The notes beneath the pieces are model-generated. The model did no database searches. It was not told the DNA's origin and was given only the letters and a program-made list of their open reading frames with translations. Shown here one piece after another: positions 46,353-57,033 of a stretch of 64,000 nt of DNA; position 1 is the stretch's first letter; each line of letters starts with the position of its first letter. The DNA lies in the NCBI GenBank assembly GCA_963843565.1, contig CAWJKY010000003.1:1426001-1490000 (forward strand), written 5' to 3'. This DNA is from DASZQY01 sp963843565. GTDB taxonomy: Bacteria > Pseudomonadota > Alphaproteobacteria > Rhizobiales > Kaistiaceae. Both the position numbers and the translations under genes were made by a program.

Positions 46353-46622
46353 TCACCGTGCCGCGGCCCCTGGCTGCGAGTCGGGCTCGAGCAGGCGGTG
46401 CAGGTGGACGATGAAGTAGCGCACGCGCGCGTTGTCGACGGTCGCCTGCGCCTTGGCCTTCCAGGCGTCGTAGGCGGTGCGGTAGTTCGGGTAGATGCCG
46501 ACGATGTCGAGGGCGGCAAGATCGGTGAAGTGGATGCCCTCGGGACTTTCCAGCTCGCCGCCAAAAACCAGATGGAGAAGCTGGTCGCGCCCGTCGGCGG
46601 GGGTTCGTCCGGGCTTCATCAT
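46353..46622 (-). CDS. DUF4170 family protein
   Basis: This 89-residue protein matches DUF4170 by its LVFGGELESPEGIHF, LDIVGIYPNYRTAYDAWKAKAQ and YFIVHLHRLLEP segments. It is a Rhizobiales family of unknown function that precedes waaA. The gap to waaA is 22 bases, consistent with one transcript. A role in lipid A/Kdo metabolism is inferred from position only. Confidence 0.93.
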   Translation of the reverse strand: MMKPGRTPADGRDQLLHLVFGGELESPEGIHFTDLAALDIVGIYPNYRTAYDAWKAKAQATVDNARVRYFIVHLHRLLEPDSQPGAAAR

Positions 46623-46734
46623 CTGACGCCACCTGTCGCCTGTTTCCCGGCTTTTTGGCCCGTCCGAGCGGCGGGCGCCGGCCGCCGCTTTGGTGCCTCA
46701 AATGGCGGCAGGTCGCAAGGCGAAAACCGGACCG

Positions 46735-48078
46735 TCAGCTGCCCGCAAGGGTCATTCCGGCGACCGCCACGGTCGGCGCGTTGACCGAGTAGCGGTAGGT
46801 GAGATCGTTGGCGACGGTGAGTTCGCGGAACATGTCGGCGAGGCTGCCGGCGATGGTGATTTCGCTGACCGGATGGCCAAGCTCGCCATTCTCGATGACG
46901 AAGCCGGCGGCGCCGCGGCTGTAGTCGCCGGTGACCAGATTGGCGCCGTGGCCGATCAGCTCGGTCACATAGAGGCCGCTGCCGATCTCGCGGATCATTT
47001 CCTCCGGCGTCTTGTCGCCGGGCAGCAGCGTCAGGTTGGTGGAGCCCGGCGAGGTGCCGGCGCCGCCGCGCGAAGCGCGCCCGTTGGTCTCAAGGCCGAG
47101 TTCGCGGGCGGTGGCCGAATCGAGGAACCAGGTCTGCAGCACGCCGTCCTTGACGATGTCGAGGGGGGCGCTCGCCACCCCCTCGCCGTCGAAGGTGCGC
47201 GAGCCGAGACCGCGCCGCCGGCCGGGGTCGTCGGTGATCTGGATTGCCGGCGAGAACACCGGCTGGCCGAGCTTGTCGCGCAGGAAACTGGTCTTGCGGG
47301 CGATCGCGGCGCCGTTGACGGCACCGGAGAGGTGGCCGACGAGGCCGCCGGAAATGCGCGAATCGTAGACCACCGTGACGCGGCCAGAGGGAAGCTGGCG
47401 CGGGTTCTGGCGGCGAACGGCGCGCTCGCCCGCGGTGCGGCCGATCTCCTCGGCCGCCCGTAGGTCGGTGAGATAGATCTTGGTGTCGCTGTCGTAGTCG
47501 CGCTCCATGGCGGTGCCGGTGCCAGCAATGGCGGCGGCTGCGACCGAGAAGCGCGAGCGCAGCAGCGAGCCGGAAAAGCCGTCCGAGGTCGCCAGCACGA
47601 AGCCGCCGAGCCCCCAGCTCGCCGAGGCGCCGCCGGGCTGGGTGACGCCGGGAACCGCAAGCGCCGCCTCCTCGGTCGCCAACGCCGTCGCGGTCAGTTC
47701 GGCCGCGGTCGGCATGGTGGTGTCGAGGAGTTCGAGATCGGGAAACGAGGTCGCCAGACGGTCGCGGTCGGCGAGACCGGCGAACTTGTCCTCCGGGGCG
47801 ACCCTGGCCATGGCGACGGCGCGTTCGGCGAGTTCCGCAGGATCGGCGAAGACGTTGGCGGAAACGTTGGCGGTGCGCTTGCCGACGAAGACGCGCAGCG
47901 TGAAATCGTTGCCCTCGGAGCGCCCGGTCTCCTCGACCTTGCCGAGCCGCACGTCGACGGACAACGAGATGCCGCGCACGCACACGGTGTCGGCGGCGTC
48001 GGCGCCGGCCTTCCTGGCGGCGGCGACGAGTCTCTCGGCTTTCTCGGTGAGGTCGCTCTGGTCGAGGATTTCGGTCAT
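46735..48078 (-). CDS. pmbA: Metalloprotease-related protein TldE/PmbA
   Basis: This 447-residue homologue of TldD lacks the HExxxH zinc motif and forms the heterodimer with TldD. The family N-terminus GADAADTVCVRGISLSVDVR and the C-terminal TGDYSRGAAGFVIENGELGHPVSEITIAG are clear. I start it at the ATG 48078 (MTEILDQSDLTEKAERL); the frame is open ten codons upstream. Its catalytic partner tldD lies at 11446-12867. Confidence 0.94.
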   Translation of the reverse strand: MTEILDQSDLTEKAERLVAAARKAGADAADTVCVRGISLSVDVRLGKVEETGRSEGNDFTLRVFVGKRTANVSANVFADPAELAERAVAMARVAPEDKFAGLADRDRLATSFPDLELLDTTMPTAAELTATALATEEAALAVPGVTQPGGASASWGLGGFVLATSDGFSGSLLRSRFSVAAAAIAGTGTAMERDYDSDTKIYLTDLRAAEEIGRTAGERAVRRQNPRQLPSGRVTVVYDSRISGGLVGHLSGAVNGAAIARKTSFLRDKLGQPVFSPAIQITDDPGRRRGLGSRTFDGEGVASAPLDIVKDGVLQTWFLDSATARELGLETNGRASRGGAGTSPGSTNLTLLPGDKTPEEMIREIGSGLYVTELIGHGANLVTGDYSRGAAGFVIENGELGHPVSEITIAGSLADMFRELTVANDLTYRYSVNAPTVAVAGMTLAGS

Positions 48079-48108
48079 TGAGGGGGCTCCGGCGGGGGTG
48101 GCCTTCAT

Positions 48109-48675
48109 CTATGGCCCGCGACCCCCGACGGCAAGGAAAACGACCTCCGAATCACCGACGCGGCGGGTCTCCAGCACGGAGAAGCCGGGAAGCGGGGCGA
48201 TCGCGACGCCGGCCGCCTCCTCCAGAACGACCATCGCGCCATCAACCAGCCAGTTGCCGGCAAGGGCGGCGGCAAGCGCCTTTTCGCCGAGGCCCTGGCG
48301 GTAGGGCGGGTCGGCGAAGGCCAGGGTGAACGGGGCCACCGTGCCGGCCGCCCCGAGGCGGGTGGCGTCGCGGCGGAAGACGCGGGTGCGGCCGGTCAGG
48401 CCGAGCGCCTCGACGTTGCGGCGGATGAGCCCCCTGCCCTCGACACCGTCCTCCACGAACAACGCCGAGGCGGCGCCGCGCGACAGCGCCTCGATGGCAA
48501 GGGCGCCGGTGCCGGCGAAGAGATCGAGGACACGGGCGCCGGTGACCGGATCGCCGTAGCGGTGGATGAGGACGTCGAAGATCGTCTCGCGGAGGCGATC
48601 CGAGGTTGGGCGGATGGCGCTGCCGCCGGGCGCGGCAAGCGCGCGGCCGCGAAACTCACCGGCGACGACCCGCAT
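48109..48675 (-). CDS. rsmD: 16S rRNA (guanine(966)-N(2))-methyltransferase
   Basis: This 188-residue SAM-dependent enzyme modifies G966 of 16S rRNA. The motifs are MRVVAGEFRGRALAAP at the start, RPTSDRLRETIFDVL, the SAM site VLDLFAGTGALAIEALSRG, and the catalytic FADPPYRQG. The start ATG overlaps the end of the upstream pseudouridine synthase gene by 20 bases. Both genes act on rRNA. Confidence 0.96.
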   Translation of the reverse strand: MRVVAGEFRGRALAAPGGSAIRPTSDRLRETIFDVLIHRYGDPVTGARVLDLFAGTGALAIEALSRGAASALFVEDGVEGRGLIRRNVEALGLTGRTRVFRRDATRLGAAGTVAPFTLAFADPPYRQGLGEKALAAALAGNWLVDGAMVVLEEAAGVAIAPLPGFSVLETRRVGDSEVVFLAVGGRGP

Positions 48676-49543
48676 TGGGCGCCCTCCCGAGGGGCTTGCG
48701 GCGGGGCCCTTTTCGCGACCGCTCCGGCGAGGCGACCTCGGCCGTGGGGCGCGGCGCCGGACGGACGGGGCGGACCGGCCCGGTGAAGTCGGCGTGGGCG
48801 ACCTTGGCGAGCTTGGCGCCGAGCTGGTCGCGCAGCACGCGGCCGCGAATCTCGCGAACGGCGCCCGGCTGAAGGTCGCCGATCTGGAAGGGCCCATAGG
48901 AAATGCGGATCAGCCGGTTGGTCGCCAGACCCAGGTGGGTGAGCAGCCGCTTCACCTCGCGGTTCTTGCCCTCGCGCAGACCCAGCGTCAGCCAGACGTT
49001 CGAGCCTTGCACCTTGTCGAGGGTGGCTTCCACCGCGCCATAGAGAATGCCGTCGATGGCAACGCCTTCGCCGAGCGAGGCCAGCGCCTTCTCGTCGACC
49101 GTGCCGTGCGCGCGCACCCGGTAGCGGCGCAGCCACCCGGTCGCCGGCAGTTCGAGGATGCGCGCCAGCCCACCATCGTTGGTGAGGAGCAGCAGGCCCT
49201 CCGTGTTGATGTCGAGGCGGCCGACCGCCACCACGCGCGGTAGATCGTCGGGCAGCGCATCGAAAACCGTCGGGCGCCCCTCGGGGTCGCGGGCCGTGGT
49301 GACCAGCCCTTTAGGCTTGTGATAGAGCCACAGGCGGGTGCGCTCCTTGTCGGGGAGCGGCGCGCCGTCGACGGTAACCCGGTCGCCGTCGGACACGTTC
49401 AAGGCGGGCGAATCGAGGATGCGACCGTTGACGGCGACCCGGCCGGCGGCGATCCAGCGTTCCGCGTCGCGGCGCGAGCAGAGCCCGGCGCGGGCCAGAA
49501 CCTTGGCGATGCGCTCGCCGTGGGGCGGTTCGGCGTCCTTCAT
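48656..49543 (-). CDS. RsuA/RluB-family rRNA pseudouridine synthase
   Basis: This 295-residue enzyme has an S4 domain (RIAKVLARAGLCSRRDAERWIAAGRV) and a catalytic domain with the active aspartate in VGRLDINTEGLLLLTNDG and the second motif LREGKNREVKRLLTHLGL. It turns a specific rRNA uridine into pseudouridine. The C-terminus is a basic, disordered tail. RluB is the likeliest member by length and tail, but RsuA or RluE cannot be excluded. Confidence 0.92.
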   Translation of the reverse strand: MKDAEPPHGERIAKVLARAGLCSRRDAERWIAAGRVAVNGRILDSPALNVSDGDRVTVDGAPLPDKERTRLWLYHKPKGLVTTARDPEGRPTVFDALPDDLPRVVAVGRLDINTEGLLLLTNDGGLARILELPATGWLRRYRVRAHGTVDEKALASLGEGVAIDGILYGAVEATLDKVQGSNVWLTLGLREGKNREVKRLLTHLGLATNRLIRISYGPFQIGDLQPGAVREIRGRVLRDQLGAKLAKVAHADFTGPVRPVRPAPRPTAEVASPERSRKGPRRKPLGRAPNAGRRR

Positions 49544-49579
49544 CGGCCGCTGAGTAGCAGAGGCACGGGAGAGAGGCGA

Positions 49580-50026
49580 GTGGGCGACATCGACCCGATG
49601 GCAATCGCGCTGGAGGAAGCAGAGGCGGCAGCCGCGCGCGGCGAGGTTCCGGTCGGCGCGGTCGTCGTGCGAGACGGCGAAATCGTGGCGCAGGCCGGCA
49701 ACCGGACGCTTGCCGACGACGACCCGACCGCCCACGCCGAAATGGTCGTCATCCGCGCGGCGGCGCGGGCCAGCGGCTCACAGCGGCTGATCGACGCCGA
49801 CCTCTACGTGACGCTGGAGCCCTGCGCGATGTGCGCGGCGGCGATTTCGTTCGCGCGCATCCGGCGGGTCTATTTCGGCGCGTCCGATCCGAAGAGCGGC
49901 GCGGTCGAGCACGGGCCGCGCTTCTTCACGCAGCCGACCTGTCATCACCGGCCGGAGGTCTATGGCGGGATAGCGGAAAGCCAGTCGGCGGCGCTTCTGA
50001 AGGCGTTCTTCGCGGAACGGCGCTAG
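49580..50026 (+). CDS. tadA: tRNA adenosine(34) deaminase
   Basis: This 148-residue zinc deaminase makes inosine at the wobble base of tRNA-Arg(ACG). The zinc and proton-shuttle motifs are HAEMVVIRAA and PCAMCAAAI, and the C-terminal SKSGAVEHG-like loop (DPKSGAVEHGPRFF) fits TadA rather than other cytidine deaminases. GTG at 49580 follows a GGGAGAGAGG site; the ATG at 49598 is an alternative. Its TAG shares CTAG 50023-50026 with the convergent lipoprotein stop. Confidence 0.95.
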   Translation: MGDIDPMAIALEEAEAAAARGEVPVGAVVVRDGEIVAQAGNRTLADDDPTAHAEMVVIRAAARASGSQRLIDADLYVTLEPCAMCAAAISFARIRRVYFGASDPKSGAVEHGPRFFTQPTCHHRPEVYGGIAESQSAALLKAFFAERR

Positions 50027-50673
50027 CTCTTGCCGCCGAAGGGCCACCAGCCCGTCTTCTTGGTCTTTTTCTTGTCGGGAAGGGTGTTGACGTCGACGGT
50101 CGACTCCGGATCGGGAAGGCGATAGTCGACCGGCGGATCGGTCAGGTAGCGGCGCACGGGATTGCCGTTCTCGTCGACCGCAACCAGGCTCTTGGCGTCG
50201 GCCATCGCCTTGCGCACCTTGTCCTGCTCTTCCTTGGTGAGCGGGCGGCCGGTCGGGTTCTCGACGACGGCGCCGGGCGGCGGCTTGCCGGGCACGACGG
50301 TGATCTTGGGCAGCGGCTTGCCGGCGGCCTCGCGCGCGGCGACGTCCGCCTTGAACTTTGCGTATTCCTGGTCCGGGTCTTTCGGCCAGTTCGCCGGCAG
50401 CGGCGCACCGGCGCCGTTGCCGCCATCGGTGACCGGCGGCGGCAGCGTGGCAGCCGCCTGGGCCGGCGGCGCCACGATCTTGGCGCGCGGCACGTAGCTG
50501 ATCTTCGGCTTGTCCTGGTTGTTGATATCGACGATGCCGGTGACGTCCTTCAGGGTCTGGATGCCGGGCGGCGTTCCAGTCCCGTAGGTCATCGAGTTGC
50601 AACCGGCGAGCGCCAAAGCGGCGGCTGCCGAAAGGCCGGCGGCGCCAAGGCGCGAAACACGGAATGCGGTCAT
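50023..50673 (-). CDS. Hypothetical lipoprotein
   Basis: This 216-residue protein has a lipoprotein signal peptide with lipobox LAGC at residues 22-25. The mature part is proline-rich and low in secondary structure: PPPVTDGGNGAGAPLP, VPGKPPPGAVVENPTGRPL, and a basic C-terminus (KKKTKKTGWWPFGGKS). It is probably anchored in the outer membrane. No recognised domain. Lipoproteins of this kind occur beside tadA in Rhizobiales, but their function is unknown. Confidence 0.8.
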   Translation of the reverse strand: MTAFRVSRLGAAGLSAAAALALAGCNSMTYGTGTPPGIQTLKDVTGIVDINNQDKPKISYVPRAKIVAPPAQAAATLPPPVTDGGNGAGAPLPANWPKDPDQEYAKFKADVAAREAAGKPLPKITVVPGKPPPGAVVENPTGRPLTKEEQDKVRKAMADAKSLVAVDENGNPVRRYLTDPPVDYRLPDPESTVDVNTLPDKKKTKKTGWWPFGGKS

Positions 50674-50808
50674 GCTGTCGCTTTGTCCAAGCCTGTCGCC
50701 CGCGGCGCGTGGGTGTTAGCCGTCTGGCACCAAAAGCGGGCGAAATTCCGGCCGAATCCGACGCCAGTGGTAGCCGAATCGCCGCCGTCCGACAACCCGG
50801 CGCCCGCT

Positions 50809-51807
50809 TCAGGCCGCCCCGGCGAGGGCCCGGTCGAGGGCCGTTCCTGGGCCGGCATCGGCCAGAATCCGGCGGGCCTTGGCGGCGTCCTCGTTCATGG
50901 CGGCGATCAGAGCTTCGGCCGAATCGAAGCGCGCCTCGGGCCTGATCCACTCGACGAAGGACACCGAGACCTCCTCGCCGTAAAGATCCCCGGAAAAATC
51001 GAAGACGAACACCTCCAGCAGCGGCGGCCCGTCGCCGAAGGTCGGCCGGCGGCCATAGTTCGCGACGCCGTCGTGGATCTCGCCGTCGGCGCGTTCGAGG
51101 CGCACGGCGTAGATGCCGTGGCGGAGCGCGCAGTCGGCGCCAAGCGCCAGATTGGCCGTCGGGAAGCCGAGCGTGCGGCCGCGGCGATCCCCGGTGACGA
51201 TGCGGCCCACCACGAACCAGCGATAGCCAAGCAGGCGGTTGGCGGTGGCGATGTCGCCTTCGGTGAGCGCGGCGCGGATGGCGGTCGAGGACACCGCCGC
51301 GCCGCCGTCATCGGCGACCTTGTCGAGAACGGTGACCGCGAAACCCAGCCTGTCGCCTTCGGCGGCGAGCAGCGCCGGCGTCCCCACCCGGCCCTTGCCG
51401 AACTGAAAGTTGAAGCCGACCACGACCGCCTTCAGCTTCAGTTGCCCGACGAGAATGTCGTTGACGAAGGCGTCGGCCGAATTCACCGCGAACTGCCGGT
51501 CGAAGGTGGCGACCACCAGGCCGTCGAAGCCGAGGGCGGCGAAGAGGTGCGCCTTGGCGGCGAGCGGGGTCAGGCGGAAGACCGGCGCGTCGGGCTTGAA
51601 GACGGTGCGCGGGTGCGGTTCGAAGGTCAGAACCACCGCCGGCACGCCAAGCCGGCGCGCCTCGTCGAGCGCGCGGTCGAGGAGCACGCGGTGACCGTGG
51701 TGGATGCCGTCGAAATTGCCGATCGCGACGACGCCGCCGGTGAGTTCGGCCGGGACGTCGTCGAGCGCATGCGGCGTGAGCGCCGGGGGGCGGGCGCCAG
51801 TGGTCAT
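50809..51807 (-). CDS. ribF: Bifunctional riboflavin kinase / FAD synthetase
   Basis: This 332-residue enzyme makes FMN and then FAD. The N-terminal FAD-synthetase domain has the nucleotidyltransferase motif VVAIGNFDGIHHGHRVLL (GxFDGxHxGH), and the C-terminal flavokinase domain contains GRTLGFPTANLAL and VANYGRRPTFGD. The length is normal. Riboflavin precursors come from ribB at 31 kb in the same window. Confidence 0.97.
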   Translation of the reverse strand: MTTGARPPALTPHALDDVPAELTGGVVAIGNFDGIHHGHRVLLDRALDEARRLGVPAVVLTFEPHPRTVFKPDAPVFRLTPLAAKAHLFAALGFDGLVVATFDRQFAVNSADAFVNDILVGQLKLKAVVVGFNFQFGKGRVGTPALLAAEGDRLGFAVTVLDKVADDGGAAVSSTAIRAALTEGDIATANRLLGYRWFVVGRIVTGDRRGRTLGFPTANLALGADCALRHGIYAVRLERADGEIHDGVANYGRRPTFGDGPPLLEVFVFDFSGDLYGEEVSVSFVEWIRPEARFDSAEALIAAMNEDAAKARRILADAGPGTALDRALAGAA

Positions 51808-51877
51808 GGTGCGGTCCGGGGCGGGGTCCAGTCGGACGGTCGGCGGGCGCGAAGCTCGCGCGGCACCCCTCGCCCGG

Positions 51878-52759
51878 TCAAGCCCCTTCCCAGACGAGGC
51901 GGGTCATCAAGGCGCGGGCGCCGAGCCCGGCGGTCTCCAGAAAGGCGTGAACGGCGTGCAGATCGGGGTGGGCGCGGTCGCCGAAGACCTCGCCATGGAT
52001 GCCGTCGGTGATGAAGAGCGCGGCGACCCCCTGCCCGGCGGCACCGCGGATATCGGTATCGACGCCGTCGCCGATGGCGAGCACTTGGGTGTGGTCGAAG
52101 TCGTGGCCGGCGATTTCCCTGAGGCGGGCGAAGGCGGCGTCGTAGATCGGCGCGAAGGGCTTGCCGACGACGATGGTCTCGCCGCCCAGCTCGCGGTAGC
52201 GCTGGGCCAGAGCGCCGGCGCACCACACCATGCGGGCGCCGCGTTCGACGACGATGTCCGGATTGACGCACAGCATCGGCACGCCGCGCGCGTGCCAGCG
52301 GTGGAAGCTCGCCAGATAGTCGTCGGGGGTCTCGTTCTCGTCGTCGTAGAGGCCGGTGCACGAGATCAGCTCGCAGCTGTCCTCCTCCGAGAAGACCACC
52401 TTGAGGCCCATGTAGATGGGCAGGTCGCGCTGCGGACCGACGTGGAAGAGACGCACGCCCGGCCGCGCGGCGAGAAGCGCGCGGGCGGTGTCGCCGGAGG
52501 TGATCAGGTCGTCGTAGCAGCCGCGCGGCACACCCAGGCCGTCGAGCATTTCGACGACCGCATCCTTGGGGCGGGGCGCGTTGGTGATCAGGACCACGCG
52601 GCCGCCCCCGTCGCGGAACTGGGTGAGTGCGTCAGTGGCCTCGCGGTACGCGTGGGCGCCGTTGTGGACAACGCCCCACACGTCGCACAGCAACGCGCGG
52701 TAGAGCGGCGCCACGTCGGCAAGTCCGCCGATCAGCGGCGGATTCGCGGAGTTGGTCAT
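51878..52759 (-). CDS. HAD-superfamily hydrolase, TIGR01459 type
   Basis: This 293-residue protein is of the NagD/GPH-like HAD subclass IIA. Motif I is LLCDVWGVVHNG with the nucleophile aspartate, motif II is VVLITNAPRP, the cap region includes LYDDENETPDDY, and motif IV is VLAIGDGVDTDIRGA. Phosphatase substrate unknown. It lies 70 bases upstream of ribF on the same strand and diverges from a sigma-54 activator gene. Confidence 0.92.
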   Translation of the reverse strand: MTNSANPPLIGGLADVAPLYRALLCDVWGVVHNGAHAYREATDALTQFRDGGGRVVLITNAPRPKDAVVEMLDGLGVPRGCYDDLITSGDTARALLAARPGVRLFHVGPQRDLPIYMGLKVVFSEEDSCELISCTGLYDDENETPDDYLASFHRWHARGVPMLCVNPDIVVERGARMVWCAGALAQRYRELGGETIVVGKPFAPIYDAAFARLREIAGHDFDHTQVLAIGDGVDTDIRGAAGQGVAALFITDGIHGEVFGDRAHPDLHAVHAFLETAGLGARALMTRLVWEGA

Positions 52760-52926
52760 GGGTCCGCGTATGGGTTCGGCCCGCGCCGGTCAAGGGGCGC
52801 CGGTCACAACCATGCCAAAACGGGACGCCCGGCGGGGTTGCCGCAACACCGTTTGTTTACCGTGCGGCGTCCACAATCCCCGGCAATCGTCCACCGTGCA
52901 GCCGGAAGAGCGGGGTCGCTCGCGAC

Positions 52927-54351
<1,425 letters not shown>

Positions 54352-54459
54352 GGCGCCCTACCAGATCGGGAAATTCCGCAGCGCAGCACTTGCGCCCCTC
54401 CCCGGAATAATCGGATCATGCCAACCCGAGGCCGATGCTCGGCTCTGGGGGTTGTGAGA

Positions 54460-55032
54460 ATGTTCAAAGGCTTGTGCCGCGGTATCGCGGCGGGGGTGCT
54501 GACCGCCGGCTTCGCCGGGGGGGCGTTTGCCGGCGAAATCGCCGACCAGGCGGCAGCCGCCGAGACGCGGCTCGATTCGGGCGCGACGGCCGGCGCGCTC
54601 GCCGCGTTCGACGCGGCCACCGAGGCGTTCTGGGAAAAGACGCCGCTCATATTCCGCACGGCGCTGTTCGCCGAGGACGTATCCGGCTTCGGCGTCTACA
54701 CGCCGCGCGCCGACAGCGCGTTCAAGTCGGGCGATACGGCGACGATCTACATCGAGCCGGTCGGCTATGCGTTCAAGGAGACCGACGAGGGCGACGCGGT
54801 CGAGTTCCACACCGGTCTCGAAATTCGCCAGGGCGACATTATTCTCGGCAAGACCGACAACTTCGGCTCGCTCACCTGGGAAGGCCGCTCCCGAAACTAT
54901 GCGGTCTACGCCAAGCTCGCGGTCAAGCTGCCGAGCCTGAAGCCCGGCGACTATCAGCTTCTGGTGACGCTCACCGACACGGAGAACAACAAGTCGCGCA
55001 CCACCACCCTGCCCTTCTCGATCACCGAGTAG
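54460..55032 (+). CDS. Secreted protein, function unknown
   Basis: This 190-residue protein has a signal peptide (residues 1-24, MFKGLCRGIAAGVLTAGFAG region, cleaved after AFA). A helical segment of about 40 residues and then a beta-rich domain follow (FKSGDTATIYIEPVGYAFKE, DGAVEFHTGLEIRQGD-like). I do not recognise a family. It follows the sigma-54 activator and converges on the TadG-like gene, so it could be part of either system or of neither. Confidence 0.7.
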   Translation: MFKGLCRGIAAGVLTAGFAGGAFAGEIADQAAAAETRLDSGATAGALAAFDAATEAFWEKTPLIFRTALFAEDVSGFGVYTPRADSAFKSGDTATIYIEPVGYAFKETDEGDAVEFHTGLEIRQGDIILGKTDNFGSLTWEGRSRNYAVYAKLAVKLPSLKPGDYQLLVTLTDTENNKSRTTTLPFSITE

Positions 55033-55063
55033 GCGGCGGGCGCAGCAGCCTTCGGCGCACCGG

Positions 55064-57007
55064 CTATTCGGCGATGCGCAGCAGGCTGATGTCGTTGCCG
55101 ATGGCGGAGAAGGCCGAGACGAGCGCGGATTCGTTCTGGGCGTCGAAGTACTTCGAAGAGTCGCTCGCACAGTTCTGCAAGAGCGCCAGCGCTGTCTCCG
55201 GATCGGACGACGTCGCGCTGTTGATCTCGAAACCGACCGTATAGATCCTGATGCCGGCAGCCTTGGCGTTGGTGCAGGCGGTGAGCGTGCGGTCGTTCAT
55301 CTTGCCGGTGAGCGTGCTCTGGGTCGTGGACGTCGTGCCGAGACGGCCTTCCTCGACATAGCCGAAGGCGGCGTACCACGACTTCAGGAACGAGTTGTTC
55401 GGGTAGTAGGTGTTCTCTCCGTCGGTCATCAGGATCAGGATCTTCTGGTTCGCGTTGTCCGAGTAAGAGCGCCCCTCGCTGAACGGCGCGCCGGGGGAGA
55501 GCAATCGCCAGCCCCAGGTGACGCCGGCCAGGATGTTGGTGGCGCCGGTCGAAACCAGGCCGTTGATCGCGTTGGTCACGGTCGTCGACGAGGTCGAAAG
55601 CGGCGTCAGGGCCGGCGTGGTGCACATGAAGTTCGGCCCGCCGGCGATGCCGCCGACGGTGATCGACGCCGGCGTGACCTTGGAAGCCGACGAGCCGTAC
55701 TTGCAGACCTTGGCGAAGTTGCTCTCGTCGGCCTGGCCGTTGCTGGTGCCGGCGCAACTGGCGCTGCCGTTCGAGCACGTCCACAAGGCGGAACTCGTCA
55801 TGGTCTGGGTGCCGGACTGGCTCTTGCCGCTGGTCGAGATCGCCGTGCCGCCGCTGGTCGAGGAGATGGTGAAGGTCGTCGAACTGGGAACGGTCTTCAC
55901 GTAGTAGGTGGAACCCGGGGTGATGGTCGAAGGCAGCGAACCGGTCGTGTTGAAGACCACCGTGTCGCCGACCGCGAGATGGTGCGCGGTTCCGGTCGTG
56001 AAGACCGCGGTATAGGCGAGCGAGATGGTGACCGTGTTGCCGCACACCTTGGGGGCGGCAATGTCGGGCAGGTAGTTGTTGTAGCTCTGGCTGCCGCCCA
56101 GCGCGCAATTGTAGCGGAGCGAACTGTAGGATCCGAGCTTCTGTGACCCGGAGGTGCACGAACTGGTCGACGTCAGGTTGTCGGGCTCGTCGGGCGCGAA
56201 CATCGGTTCGAACAAGGTGTCGGGAGTCGACGCCGACGGCGCGTCGTCGGTCACATCGTACGGTTCCGGCCGCTCCTCGACGCAGCCGCCCCACGACGTG
56301 TTGTTGAAGTTGGAAAACATGGACAGGTTGGAAACGTTGGTCGCGCCGAAGTCCTCGAGGGCGGCGCCGCTCATCGAACTGGCGCCGGTCTTGTCGAGCC
56401 AGGTCGCGCTGGAATCGGTGGCGTAGTTCGCGCCGACGTTGACCGCGGCGGCGAACGGCACGATCCCGATCTTGACCGGGTCGGTCTTGGTGCTGGTGGC
56501 GCCGAGCCCCCAAAGGGTGGTCGCAAGGCTGCTCGCCGCCGTCTTCAGCGTCGAGATTTTCGAGCCCGACATCGAGCCGGAATTGTCGAGCGCCATGACG
56601 ATTTCGAGCGTCCCCATGGCGAGCGTCGTCTTGGAGACCAGCGGAAACACGAACTCGTTCAGCCCGATCATGCCGAGGAAGTAGGTCGGCACGTGCAGCG
56701 TGGTGTTGAGCGTGAGGGTCGAAGCGGCGATGGTGCCGGTGAGCGCCGGGGTCTTGTCGAGCTTGGTGCCGACGTTGACCGCGAACAGGTTGTCCGCTTC
56801 GGTCATGACGGCAGCGTTGGTGATCAGGCCGATCTTCTTGCCGGCGGCGAGCGCGGCAGAGTCCATGGCATCCTGGGCGATGGTCTTCTGATCGTAGGCG
56901 CGCCCGTAGTCGATCACCCCTCCGGTTGCCACGATCAAAGGCACAGCTGCGACCGCAAACGTCGGCAAAACATTGCCGCCGCACGCCCGAATAAACCGCG
57001 CAAACAT
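55064..57007 (-). CDS. TadE/TadG-like protein with VWA domain and an inserted beta module
   Basis: This 647-residue protein starts with a TadE/G-type helix (VLPTFAVAAVPLIVATGGVIDYGRAY, then QDAMDSAALAAGK). It is followed by a von Willebrand A domain whose metal site is VMALDNSGSMSGSKI and a later strand ILILMTDGENTYY. Between them, at about residues 325-404 (nt 55797-56033), lies a Thr/Ser-rich module (GDTVVFNTTGSLPSTIT, STYYVKTVPSSTTFT, GGTAIST) of a kind common in phage structural proteins. TadG proteins belong to tight-adherence pilus systems, but no other tad genes are present. The ATG at 57007 is preferred over one seven codons upstream. Confidence 0.88.
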   Translation of the reverse strand: MFARFIRACGGNVLPTFAVAAVPLIVATGGVIDYGRAYDQKTIAQDAMDSAALAAGKKIGLITNAAVMTEADNLFAVNVGTKLDKTPALTGTIAASTLTLNTTLHVPTYFLGMIGLNEFVFPLVSKTTLAMGTLEIVMALDNSGSMSGSKISTLKTAASSLATTLWGLGATSTKTDPVKIGIVPFAAAVNVGANYATDSSATWLDKTGASSMSGAALEDFGATNVSNLSMFSNFNNTSWGGCVEERPEPYDVTDDAPSASTPDTLFEPMFAPDEPDNLTSTSSCTSGSQKLGSYSSLRYNCALGGSQSYNNYLPDIAAPKVCGNTVTISLAYTAVFTTGTAHHLAVGDTVVFNTTGSLPSTITPGSTYYVKTVPSSTTFTISSTSGGTAISTSGKSQSGTQTMTSSALWTCSNGSASCAGTSNGQADESNFAKVCKYGSSASKVTPASITVGGIAGGPNFMCTTPALTPLSTSSTTVTNAINGLVSTGATNILAGVTWGWRLLSPGAPFSEGRSYSDNANQKILILMTDGENTYYPNNSFLKSWYAAFGYVEEGRLGTTSTTQSTLTGKMNDRTLTACTNAKAAGIRIYTVGFEINSATSSDPETALALLQNCASDSSKYFDAQNESALVSAFSAIGNDISLLRIAE

Positions 57008-57033
57008 GACTTGGGGCCCTAAGAACAAAACCT

